DNA from: Flexilinea flocculi
Lineage (GTDB): Bacteria > Chloroflexota > Anaerolineae > Anaerolineales > Anaerolineaceae
NCBI RefSeq assembly: GCF_001192795.1
Contig: NZ_DF968180.1
Coordinates: forward strand, 532,578 to 596,577
Length of the DNA: 64,000 nucleotides
Reading direction: 5' to 3'
The stretch's first letter is position 1; each line of letters begins with the position of its first letter. The position numbers were made by a program, and so were the translations under genes. Below the pieces are notes generated by a model. That model searched no databases. It was given only the letters and a program-made list of their open reading frames with translations, and was not told the DNA's origin. Shown one piece after another: positions 34,148 through 42,056 of the stretch.

Positions 34148-35422
34148 ATGAAAATGGATGATCTGCAAAAACTTATCATACAGAACCCTCTGATCGAATG
34201 CATGATCCAGGGTGAAGAAGTATTCTGGGAAAATACAAATCGCGGATCTGATTCTTTTCCGTGCTCAATTTCGAAGCGTGATATCCTGGATGCTGATAAC
34301 CGACTCACCCGTTTTGCTCCATTTATCTATCGCACCTTTTCATATACCCGAGCATTGAACGGGATGATTGAGTCGCCTTTAAAACCGATTCCTCTCATGA
34401 AAAAAGCGCTTGAGAGACTTAAGAATGATGAAATCTCCGGAGATTTATTTTTAAAATGTGACCATCAGCTTCCTGTCAGTGGCTCGATAAAAGCCCGTGG
34501 CGGAATCTATGAAGTTCTGAAATTTGCTGAAGAGATTGCTCAAAAAGCAGGGATGATTTCTTCTGATCGGGATTATTCCATTTTTTGCGAAAAACGTTTC
34601 CAGGAGGCTTTTTCCAGATATAAAATTGCAGTGGGTTCTACCGGGAATCTCGGATTGAGTATCGGCATTATCAGTTCCGCATTAGGCTTTCGGTCGGAAG
34701 TTCATATGTCCTCCGATGCAAAAACCTGGAAGAAGGATCTTCTTCGATCCAAAGGAGTACAGGTGATCGAATATGACGGCGATTATACACTTGCCGTTGC
34801 TGCCGGTAGAGAAAAGTCAAAATTGGATCCATTCTGTCATTTTGTCGATGATGAAAATTCGGCTGATTTATTCCTTGGCTATGCAACTGCAGCATTGCGG
34901 TTGCAAAAACAGCTGGCTGAACAAAAAATACTCGTTGATCAACAGCATCCTTTGTTTGTCTATATACCTTGCGGCGTCGGCAGTGGACCAGGTGGAATTA
35001 CTTTTGGATTGAAACAAATATATGGAGATTTGGTGCACTGTTATTTTGCAGAGCCTGTACAGGCTCCTTGTATGATGTTGGGATTAATGACTGAATGCTG
35101 GGATCAGATTTCAGTATCGGATATCGGACTAACCGGAAGAACGGCAGCGGATGGACTGGCAGTCCAAAGACCATCAGGATTAGTCTGCCGCTTGATGGCT
35201 CCAATTCTGGATGGATGCTTTACCGTCCGTGATGAGAGACTCTTTCAGTATCTTCAACTGCTGTATCAAACGGAACAAATATTTATCGAACCATCCGCAA
35301 GTGCGGGATTTTCGGGTTTATTCTCTGTGAATAACCATCTCAGAGCCGGCACACATATCGTTTGGGCAACTGGTGGCAATATGGTTCCGCCACAGGAGAA
35401 GGATGCTTATCTACGGAAATAA
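34148..35422 (+). CDS. dsdA: D-serine ammonia-lyase
   Basis: The protein is about 424 residues. It has the PLP lysine in PVSGSIKARGGIYEVL (about 115), the phosphate-binding VGSTGNLGLSIGI, DDENSADLFLGYATAA, YIPCGVGSGPGGITFGLK and the C-terminal EPSASAGFSG, all in DsdA order. The enzyme converts D-serine to pyruvate and ammonia in the cytoplasm. ATG 34148 is preferred over an upstream TTG that lies inside the repeat. No dsdX or dsdC neighbours are present. Confidence 0.92.
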   Translation: MKMDDLQKLIIQNPLIECMIQGEEVFWENTNRGSDSFPCSISKRDILDADNRLTRFAPFIYRTFSYTRALNGMIESPLKPIPLMKKALERLKNDEISGDLFLKCDHQLPVSGSIKARGGIYEVLKFAEEIAQKAGMISSDRDYSIFCEKRFQEAFSRYKIAVGSTGNLGLSIGIISSALGFRSEVHMSSDAKTWKKDLLRSKGVQVIEYDGDYTLAVAAGREKSKLDPFCHFVDDENSADLFLGYATAALRLQKQLAEQKILVDQQHPLFVYIPCGVGSGPGGITFGLKQIYGDLVHCYFAEPVQAPCMMLGLMTECWDQISVSDIGLTGRTAADGLAVQRPSGLVCRLMAPILDGCFTVRDERLFQYLQLLYQTEQIFIEPSASAGFSGLFSVNNHLRAGTHIVWATGGNMVPPQEKDAYLRK

Positions 35423-35555
35423 TTTACGGTTTTCATGGTATGGAATTGTCATTTTTTGAGATCAACCTTGTTTCCGTTTGAAAATTGTCTTGTATTAAAA
35501 CCCCAAAACAACACTAAAACCAGTAATTTTCCTCAATTATTAAGAATAACAACAT

Positions 35556-35624
35556 TAGCAATTCGAAATATCAATTGAATTTTCTTTCTTTATTCGATAA
35601 GTCAATCCATGTTTCGAGTTGCTG
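35556..35624. repeat. Box-hairpin repeat, copy 11 (short form, 69 bp)
   Basis: Left TAGCAATTCGAAATATC and right CATGTTTCGAGTTGCTG enclose only about 35 bp with no central hairpin. It shows that a minimal box-only version exists. The rest of 35423-35722 holds only the terminator at 35654. Confidence 0.75.
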
Positions 35625-35653
35625 ACTGGATCATCGATACCTTGGTTATATAA

Positions 35654-35694
35654 AAGAATGAGACCGTCCTTTTTTTAAGGATGGTCTTATTCTT
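35654..35694. terminator. Terminator between dsdA and zinc dehydrogenase
   Basis: Arms AAGAATGAGACCGTCCTT and AAGGATGGTCTTATTCTT pair over 18 positions (two as G-U in plus-strand RNA) around a T loop. It is placed between convergent genes. Confidence 0.75.
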
Positions 35695-35722
35695 AGAGAC
35701 AAAAAATAATATTGGAGGAAAA

Positions 35723-36769
35723 CTATGGTTCGATGACGATTTTTAAAGCCTTTTTTTGCAACGCTTCTGCAAAAGCTTCTTTTGCTTCTTTCAGCGGAAA
35801 ACGCTTGCTGACCAGATCGCTGAGATCCACTCTGCCTGAATTGATGATCTGTGCTGCCTGCCAACAATTGTCTGTGCTGCAAGCTGTGGTGGCTGTTACC
35901 AGTAGTTCTTTATAATGGACGATATTGGAATCAAAACTGATGCTGGAATTGTCCTTGGGCAATCCACCGAAGAAGTTGATTCTGCCTCCGACAGCAGCCA
36001 GCGATAATGAACCCTCCTGCGCTCCGCGTGCAGGTGCGGCAACAATGATGACGTCTGCTCCTCTGCCTTCACTTTCTTCTTTGATGGCGGATTCCAAGTC
36101 TTCATTTGTCGGATCAACAACCCGATCAGCGCCCATTCTTTTGGCTTGTTCCGCACGGAATGGGATGGTTTCACTGACGATGACGCGTCCTGCGCCCCAT
36201 ACTTTCGCTAATTTTGCATGCATAATCCCGATCGGACCAGCTCCGATAACCAACACGACATCCCCGGGTTGGATATGCACGGCTTTTTGCCCTCGCAACA
36301 CGCAGGCAAACGGTTCAATCAGTGCTGCAACTGCCGGATCGACATCGTCATGGATTTTTATGACACAGCCTTGCTGGACGGCATTGGCAGGGACCCGCAT
36401 ATATTCAGCAAAACCGCCGTCGATGGTGATACCGATGGCATCAAAATGGTTCGAACACAAGTTGTTATTACCCGTAATACACTGCTTGCAGTGTCCGCAG
36501 CCCATGTTGGGCGCAATAAATACTTTCTGCCCGATGGACAATCCTTCGACACCCTCACCGATTTTTTCGGCGATTCCAACAACTTCATGTCCGGGAATGC
36601 GGATTGTACCTTCCGGATAATATCGATGTCCGCCTTGATAAATTCGCAGATCTGTTCCGCAAATGCTGGCACTTGACACTTTGATCAGCAACTCACCCGG
36701 ACCAATTTCCGGTTTGGGGACATCCATCATCCGAATATCCTCTTTTCCATAATAGACTGCTGCCAACAT
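35723..36769 (-). CDS. Zinc-dependent medium-chain dehydrogenase (sorbitol/threonine dehydrogenase-like)
   Basis: The 348-residue protein has catalytic zinc ligands in SICGTDLRIY and PGHEVVG, the structural zinc lobe CGHCKQCITGNNNLC, and the NAD-binding VIGAGPIGIMHAKLA. It starts at ATG 36769 with GGAG 8 nt upstream. Enzymes of this group oxidise polyols, sugar acids or threonine. It is followed on the same strand by nothing and preceded by a Gfo/Idh dehydrogenase, suggesting a sugar or polyol substrate in locus B. Confidence 0.88.
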   Translation of the reverse strand: MLAAVYYGKEDIRMMDVPKPEIGPGELLIKVSSASICGTDLRIYQGGHRYYPEGTIRIPGHEVVGIAEKIGEGVEGLSIGQKVFIAPNMGCGHCKQCITGNNNLCSNHFDAIGITIDGGFAEYMRVPANAVQQGCVIKIHDDVDPAVAALIEPFACVLRGQKAVHIQPGDVVLVIGAGPIGIMHAKLAKVWGAGRVIVSETIPFRAEQAKRMGADRVVDPTNEDLESAIKEESEGRGADVIIVAAPARGAQEGSLSLAAVGGRINFFGGLPKDNSSISFDSNIVHYKELLVTATTACSTDNCWQAAQIINSGRVDLSDLVSKRFPLKEAKEAFAEALQKKALKIVIEP

Positions 36770-36790
36770 AATCGTTTCTCCTGTTCTCAT

Positions 36791-36862
36791 TCTGTATTTC
36801 GAAATATGGGGAGAATTTTTTATCTCTTTATTCAAAACACAGGCCAAAATTTCGAATTACCG
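36791..36862. repeat. Box-hairpin repeat, copy 12 (short form)
   Basis: Left box TCTGTATTTCGAAATATGG and right box AAAATTTCGAATTACCG are about 72 bp end to end with no strong inner stem. It lies between two minus-strand dehydrogenase genes. Confidence 0.65.
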
Positions 36863-36869
36863 ATTCCTT

Positions 36870-37910
36870 TTATGCACTGTATATTTCGTTTAGATAGACA
36901 GGACGTTTTTCAAAGAATGATTTTGTGCCTGCCAGTACACCTGCGACAGCCCATTTCCCGTCTTCCATGCTGACACATGGTTGTTGATCATTTTGAACGC
37001 ACTGGACAAAGTGGCTTATTTCATTGATATAACCGTACGCAAAGCGCTGCGGCCAGGTTTTTACAATCGGCCGAATTAGGCCTGTTTCACGGTTATTACA
37101 GACAACGATCGCTTCTCCTTCAATCGTTCCGATTTGCATGATTCCTTTCGTACCGACAATTTCAACTCTGGCGTCGTAGCCGTATCCGCAAGGGCATATC
37201 CCTGAAATCATACCCAATCCGCCGTTTTCAAATTTGCAGTTCACTAAGACGTTGTCATAGAAATTCTCTGTTGTGACGTTGTAGGAAGCTCCTTTGAAAT
37301 TAGCTACTTCTGCGTAGACGCGTTCGATATTAGCGCCCATCAGCCAGCGGACACTGTCCCAATCATGGCTGTTCACCTCGGAAAGCATGCCATTGGATGT
37401 TTTCAGATCTTGCGCCCAACGGGCTGCCGGCAAACCAGGTCCATGCGTATTGGATTTAATCATCATCGGGTCGCCAATTTCGCCGCCCTGGATTCGCTCA
37501 TAAGCGTGTATGAATTCCGGATCGAAACGCCGCATGAAACCAAGCTGCAGGATGACATGGTTTCGATCCACTGCATCCGAAATCTGATGACATTCTTCCA
37601 TGGTTAAGCCCATTGGTTTTTCAAGGAATATCTGTTTCTTATTTTCCGCAGCCAGAATCGCTAAAGGTAAATGAGAAGATGGCGGAGTCGTTATCATGAC
37701 TGCATCGAATTTGGATCGCTCCAATGCCTGGTCGAGACTTTCATATTGCTCTTCAATTTCATATTCGGCGGCAGTCTCTTGCCGGGCAGTTTCGATCGGA
37801 TCCACCAGAGCAACAATTTTTGCGGCAGGAATGTTATTCCTAATAATGCCGGAATGATTTTTTCCAACCCTTCCAGAGCCGATCATGCAAATTCGAACCT
37901 GATTTTTCAT
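36870..37910 (-). CDS. Gfo/Idh/MocA-family dehydrogenase (inositol 2-dehydrogenase-like)
   Basis: The 346-residue protein has Rossmann MIGSGRVGKNH, the family motif FLEKPMGLTMEE (Lys near 98), GFMRRFDPEF and the active-site block NSHDWDSVRWLMGA. This set is close to inositol dehydrogenase/scyllo-inosose-type enzymes, but specificity is not readable. An AAGGA ribosome site precedes the ATG at 37910. It probably acts with the kinase and zinc dehydrogenase of the same strand. Confidence 0.88.
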   Translation of the reverse strand: MKNQVRICMIGSGRVGKNHSGIIRNNIPAAKIVALVDPIETARQETAAEYEIEEQYESLDQALERSKFDAVMITTPPSSHLPLAILAAENKKQIFLEKPMGLTMEECHQISDAVDRNHVILQLGFMRRFDPEFIHAYERIQGGEIGDPMMIKSNTHGPGLPAARWAQDLKTSNGMLSEVNSHDWDSVRWLMGANIERVYAEVANFKGASYNVTTENFYDNVLVNCKFENGGLGMISGICPCGYGYDARVEIVGTKGIMQIGTIEGEAIVVCNNRETGLIRPIVKTWPQRFAYGYINEISHFVQCVQNDQQPCVSMEDGKWAVAGVLAGTKSFFEKRPVYLNEIYSA

Positions 37911-37937
37911 TTTATAGTCCTTTTCTTCTGATTATTT

Positions 37938-38016
37938 TGCAATTCGAAATAAGAAGCGAATTCATGGTTGTTTTACCTTATTTCGAAAGGTCGCTCCATT
38001 TTTCAAATTCCTGCTG
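37938..38016. repeat. Box-hairpin repeat, copy 13 (short form)
   Basis: Left TGCAATTCGAAATAAG and right CATTTTTCAAATTCCTGCTG are present with a small inner inverted pair. It is followed within 75 bp by a second, long copy. Confidence 0.6.
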
Positions 38017-38090
38017 ATTTTTATTCTTATTCGAAGAATCATATTTCCGTTGTTTTAATCTTATTTTTCCCAACCCTATAAAAAAGAAAC

Positions 38091-38211
38091 CATAATTCGA
38101 AATTTGAGAAGAATCAATTGTTATTGTGTTGTTTTTACGCAAAGCACAAAAACAACACAATAACAATTTTTCTCACTTTTTTTATAGGTACTCGATAATT
38201 TCGAATTATAG
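38091..38211. repeat. Box-hairpin repeat, copy 14 (complete, 20-bp perfect stem)
   Basis: Boxes CATAATTCGAAATTTG and ATAATTTCGAATTATAG are present. Arms 38117-38136 and 38148-38167 are perfectly complementary over 20 bp around ACGCAAAGCAC. Confidence 0.9.
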
Positions 38212-38235
38212 AAAATTAAAGGTTCATAAAGAATT

Positions 38236-39774
38236 TTATATATTCTGATTGAAGTAAGAATTCAGCATATTCTCCATATGGATATATTTTTGAATTATCG
38301 GGTGGTAAATTTTGATGTTTTGTTCGATCGGTTGAAACGGATTGCCAGATAATGAAGAAGTTTGGATCGCAAATTCGGCCAGATTTTCAATCACTCCAGC
38401 GGCTTTTCCGGCAACCATGGCTATTCCCCAGGAGCCAAATTCTTTCCCCTGCAGACGTTGATAGGGAACAGCCAGCACATCAGCTTTAATCTGATTCCAG
38501 AGATCACCTTTTGCTCCACCGCCGACCACTCTCGCTTCGGAGAAAGTTAAGTTCGGGAGCAGAGCTCGCAAAATCTCCAGATAATATGCATATTCATAAG
38601 CGACACTTTCCAATATCGCACGGAAGAAATGAGCCTGCGTATGCGACCAGGAGGCGCCAATCCAGGCGCCGCGCATCGCTGCACTCGATGGACAGATTCT
38701 GCCGCCGAGATGGGGAGAGAATAACAGCCCTTCGCAGCCTGGAGTAACATTTTTTGTAGCAGCCAGCATTTCCGCATATAACGATTCGTCATCCGGCAGC
38801 GATTTCCCGCGATTTGTATTGTAGAACTGTTCTTTAAACCAGCTCAAAGCAATCCCGCCTCCGCCAATGTATGCCAGTGGATTCCATAAACCGGGAATAA
38901 TCGACCGCATACTGAGTAATGCTCGGTTTTTTACGTCGGGTGCATACTGGTCAGTGCATCCAGCCAGCACAGAAGCTGTACCTGCGACATCCAGCAGCAT
39001 TCCGGGACGAACGATTCCCGCGCCTAAAGCATTTGCAGCAGTATCGCCAGCACCGGCTGCAATGATTGTTCCGGGTGCCAATCCAAATTTTTTCGCTGAT
39101 TCATCCGTCACTTCTCCGATTACATCCCAGGGATTGACGATCCTCGGCAGTTTGGAACGATCGATTCCGAAACGGGAACATAATTCTTCTGACCAACACA
39201 TTTTTTCATTGTCGGCAAAGCCTGAAAAGTGAATATAGGTGTAATCAATAAATGCGTCTTCCGCTTTCAGACCAGCCATCCGTCCGGCAACATAAACGCC
39301 AGGAATGACGTATTTTGCTGTGTTTTGGTAAATTTGCGGCTGCTCGTTTTTCCACCACAAGATTTTCGATCCATGGTCACAGGTGGGAGGACAACCAGTG
39401 ATCCGTGTTACCAACTCTCCTGCATCCCGATCCATCAAATCAATATAGGGTTTACATCGCATATCCAGCCATGAATCAAATCTGGCAGCGGGTTGAAAAT
39501 GTTCGTCAATCATGCCGATTCCAGCCATTTGTGAATCAAAGGCAATGGCAGCGATTTCCCTGGGATCAATTCCGCTATCCTGAATGATCTTTTGGATTGT
39601 TTGGGCAGCAGTATCATAGAAATCCTGATCATTTTGTTCAACAATTCCAGGCTGCGGGTAGTAGATTGGTACGGAAACGCTAAATTCAGCGATTTTTTTA
39701 CCGTTAATAGTAAACAGCGCGGATTTCGTACTGCTTGTTCCAAGATCGACGCCAATTAAATATTTTTTCTGCAT
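38236..39774 (-). CDS. FGGY-family carbohydrate kinase
   Basis: The 512-residue protein has the N-terminal phosphate loop IGVDLGTSSTKSALF, EQNDQDFYDTAAQTI, AAGAGDTAANALGAG (catalytic region), EGLLFSPHLGGRICP and VVGGGAKGDLWNQIKADVL. It starts at ATG 39774 with GGAG upstream. It is a sugar kinase of the xylulokinase/fuculokinase group and the natural kinase for the isomerases of locus B. It differs from the kinase at 25393, so each locus has its own. Confidence 0.88.
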   Translation of the reverse strand: MQKKYLIGVDLGTSSTKSALFTINGKKIAEFSVSVPIYYPQPGIVEQNDQDFYDTAAQTIQKIIQDSGIDPREIAAIAFDSQMAGIGMIDEHFQPAARFDSWLDMRCKPYIDLMDRDAGELVTRITGCPPTCDHGSKILWWKNEQPQIYQNTAKYVIPGVYVAGRMAGLKAEDAFIDYTYIHFSGFADNEKMCWSEELCSRFGIDRSKLPRIVNPWDVIGEVTDESAKKFGLAPGTIIAAGAGDTAANALGAGIVRPGMLLDVAGTASVLAGCTDQYAPDVKNRALLSMRSIIPGLWNPLAYIGGGGIALSWFKEQFYNTNRGKSLPDDESLYAEMLAATKNVTPGCEGLLFSPHLGGRICPSSAAMRGAWIGASWSHTQAHFFRAILESVAYEYAYYLEILRALLPNLTFSEARVVGGGAKGDLWNQIKADVLAVPYQRLQGKEFGSWGIAMVAGKAAGVIENLAEFAIQTSSLSGNPFQPIEQNIKIYHPIIQKYIHMENMLNSYFNQNI

Positions 39775-39811
39775 GGCAGACTCCAAATGACCAGCTTTCA
39801 GCCGGGACTGC

Positions 39812-39926
39812 TTGCTGATCAAAAAACTTTTCTAAAAAAACGAGAAAAATAATTTGATATTGTTTTTACGCGGAGCGTAAAAACAATATCAAATTATTTC
39901 AATTTTTCTAAAATCCGAATCGTCGA
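39812..39926. repeat. Box-hairpin repeat, copy 15 (24-bp perfect stem)
   Basis: Inner arms 39848-39871 and 39875-39898 are perfectly complementary over 24 bp with a GGA apex (ACGC-GGA-GCGT). The right box AAAATCCGAATCGTCG ends at 39926; the left box is decayed. It lies between the kinase gene and the GntR gene. Confidence 0.85.
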
Positions 39927-39944
39927 CAAAATGCGGATACAAAA

Positions 39945-40703
39945 TCATGTTTGTTCATGCGATCGGACTAATTCCACCGTGAACCTGGAGCAATCTCCGC
40001 GATGAAGCGCATGATAATATTCGACGCATCGTCCATTCGAATCAAAACTGACACTATCTAAAAGAAGCAGTGGCGAACCGCGTTCGACTCCGAGAAGCAG
40101 TGCTTCCGTTTCTGTCGCAGCGACAGCTTCCACATAACGCCGGCCGCTGGTGATATAAATCCCGCATTCTTTCTCCAGAAATTCATAAAGGGAGCGATTT
40201 TCAAGATTGGCATCGGCCAGTTTGGGACATAAATCGTACGGGATATATGTGGTCACAAAATGGTTCAGTTTTGAGTCGACAAAACGAAGTCGCTGGATAT
40301 CGATGACCTTTGTTCCTTCCGGAATCCCGAGATATTCAGCTACTTTCGAATTGGCTTTGGTTACCGCATGGTGTAATACCTTCGTAATGGTATTGACTCC
40401 TTTGGCTGCCATTTCCTGATGAAACCCGGTCAGATTTTGCATCAGACCTTCCTCAACTTTTGGCTCAGAGACAAAAGTCCCTTTTCCTTTTTTTCGGGAA
40501 ATCAAACCAGAGCGTTCCAGTTCTCCTAAAGCCTGCCTGACAACAGTCCGACTGACATTGTAAAGCGAACATAATTCCTGTTCGCCCGGTATTTGTTCCC
40601 CGGGTTTCCATTTCTGATCTGTAATCTGATCGTTCAACAATTTTACGAGCTGAATGTAATATGGTATGTTGCTGTCAAAATTAATGGTAGCTTCTGGTTC
40701 CAT
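39945..40703 (-). CDS. GntR-family (HutC/UTRA) transcriptional regulator
   Basis: The 252-residue protein has an N-terminal winged HTH (YIQLVKLLNDQITDQKWKPG, GEQELCSLYNVSRTVVRQAL, GLISRKKGKGTFV) and a C-terminal UTRA ligand domain (TKVIDIQRLRFVDSKLNHFVTTYIP, RYVEAVAATETEALLLGVERGSPLLLL). UTRA domains sense sugar phosphates, amino sugars or histidine-type ligands. It is divergent from the ribose-type ABC operon and upstream of the kinase, so it very likely controls locus B. Confidence 0.9.
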   Translation of the reverse strand: MEPEATINFDSNIPYYIQLVKLLNDQITDQKWKPGEQIPGEQELCSLYNVSRTVVRQALGELERSGLISRKKGKGTFVSEPKVEEGLMQNLTGFHQEMAAKGVNTITKVLHHAVTKANSKVAEYLGIPEGTKVIDIQRLRFVDSKLNHFVTTYIPYDLCPKLADANLENRSLYEFLEKECGIYITSGRRYVEAVAATETEALLLGVERGSPLLLLDSVSFDSNGRCVEYYHALHRGDCSRFTVELVRSHEQT

Positions 40704-40738
40704 AATCCTTCTGGTGATCTTTCTTGAACATATAATCC

Positions 40739-40748
40739 TGTAATTACA
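40739..40748. promoter_or_regulatory. Candidate GntR operator
   Basis: The perfect palindrome TGTAATTACA sits just downstream of the GntR gene -10 box, where a self-repressor would bind. A related ATAATTACAT lies at about 40953 near the divergent operon promoter. Confidence 0.4.
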
Positions 40749-40749
40749 A

Positions 40750-40778
40750 ATTTTATGTCAACTGTATTGTACTGTCAA
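40750..40778 (-). promoter_or_regulatory. Promoter of the GntR gene
   Basis: On the minus strand TTGACA (40773-40778) and TAAAAT (40750-40755) are separated by 17 bp. Confidence 0.7.
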
Positions 40779-40909
40779 TGCCATTTTTTTTGCGAAAGGA
40801 TCCAGTAAGACCGGAATTACCTGCAAAAAAGAATAACATTTCTTTCAAAATTTCAACAATAATATCATAGTCATGGAATTTATGTGACTTTTATCTTCCT
40901 CGGAAGCGA

Positions 40910-40937
40910 TTGAATAATCGAAAATCCATGTTAGAAT
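40910..40937 (+). promoter_or_regulatory. Promoter of the ribose-type ABC operon
   Basis: TTGAAT at 40910-40915 and TAGAAT at 40932-40937 are separated by 16 bp. The predicted leader is about 110 nt. Confidence 0.55.
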
Positions 40938-40993
40938 GAGCTGAAATATAATTACATGATAACAAGTTAGACAACCGAAATCCATGATTTATT

Positions 40994-41023
40994 CTTATGA
41001 TCCAATTTTTGTTGGATCATAAG
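40994..41023 (+). promoter_or_regulatory. Leader hairpin before the ABC operon
   Basis: A 12-bp perfect inverted repeat (CTTATGATCCAA / TTGGATCATAAG) with a TTTTTG loop lies 31 bp before the first start codon. It may be an operator or an attenuating or mRNA-stabilising hairpin. Confidence 0.5.
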
Positions 41024-41054
41024 AAGATTTTAATATGAAGCGAGGACTGTGGAA

Positions 41055-42047
41055 ATGAGTATATTAAATTCCGGAGTAACACAGCAGCTATCAAAAAAAG
41101 ATTCTAAAGAAGCAGCGGATATTTACTGGACGCGATATCTTCCTTATATTGTTCTGGTGGTTGTTTTTGCTGCAGTCAGTATCTTTGTTCCCTACTTTTT
41201 AACGATTTCGAATCTTCTCTCGGTATTGCTTCAGACTGCATCGTTGGCAATTCTGGCAATCGGACAGGCGGCTGTATTAATTCTGGGTGGTATTGATCTT
41301 TCCATGCCGGGCGTCATGGCTTTAGGATCAATTTTTGGCGCAATGTATATGAGGGCTGGCGGCAATCCTGTTCTCGGGGCAGTAATCATGCTGCTCGTTC
41401 CGGCTGCATTAGGTTTGATCAACGGTATTTCTGTCAGCTATTTCGGCATGATCCCCTTTGTGGTAACGTTGGCGATGCAAGCCATCACCATCGGTGCAGC
41501 AACAATGATTACCAATCAGATCAGCATTCCAGTGCCTGAAAATTTTTGTAATGCTATGCTCACGAAAATCGGCGGGATTCCACTGCCGATCATAATCGTG
41601 CTGATTCTGACGCTCTTCCTGCAGTTTGCTGTCACAAAAACCTATTATGGCCGTTGGCTGTATTCAACCGGAACAAATATGCGAACGTCCCGTGTATCGG
41701 GAGTCCCTACCAAAAAGGTCGTCCTTGCAGCGTATTCGTTTGCTGGATTGATGGGAGGATTGGCAGCAATTATTATGACATCCCGATTATATGCTGCAAG
41801 TCCGCAGATGGGGAAAGACGCTGTCGCCATGGATATTATTGCATCCGCTGCAGTCGGCGGTGTCAGCACGATGGGCGGTGTTGGGACGGCTGTCAACGCG
41901 GTAATCGGTGCGATCATTATCACACTGATCAGCAATGTAATGAACATGGCAAATGTATCGTACTATCTGACATTGGTGATCAAAGGCATCATCATCATCA
42001 CCTTTGTGGCGATTGATGCCAACAGCCGCAAGAAATCTACAAAGTAG
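41055..42047 (+). CDS. Sugar ABC transporter permease (RbsC type), first copy
   Basis: The 330-residue protein has about ten hydrophobic segments. It has the family block LAIGQAAVLILGGIDLSMPG and the C-terminal VGGVSTMGGVGTAVNAVIGA. ATG 41055 is chosen because CGAGGA is 8 nt upstream, whereas GTG 41049 would be too close. It pairs with the second permease at 43565 around one tandem ATPase, importing a pentose or deoxyhexose. Confidence 0.88.
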   Translation: MSILNSGVTQQLSKKDSKEAADIYWTRYLPYIVLVVVFAAVSIFVPYFLTISNLLSVLLQTASLAILAIGQAAVLILGGIDLSMPGVMALGSIFGAMYMRAGGNPVLGAVIMLLVPAALGLINGISVSYFGMIPFVVTLAMQAITIGAATMITNQISIPVPENFCNAMLTKIGGIPLPIIIVLILTLFLQFAVTKTYYGRWLYSTGTNMRTSRVSGVPTKKVVLAAYSFAGLMGGLAAIIMTSRLYAASPQMGKDAVAMDIIASAAVGGVSTMGGVGTAVNAVIGAIIITLISNVMNMANVSYYLTLVIKGIIIITFVAIDANSRKKSTK

Positions 42048-42056
42048 GAGGATGCA

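Noticed and set aside
40994..41023. Riboswitch in the ABC operon leader
   Set aside because: There is only one simple hairpin, with no conserved multi-helix aptamer and no terminator/antiterminator pair.
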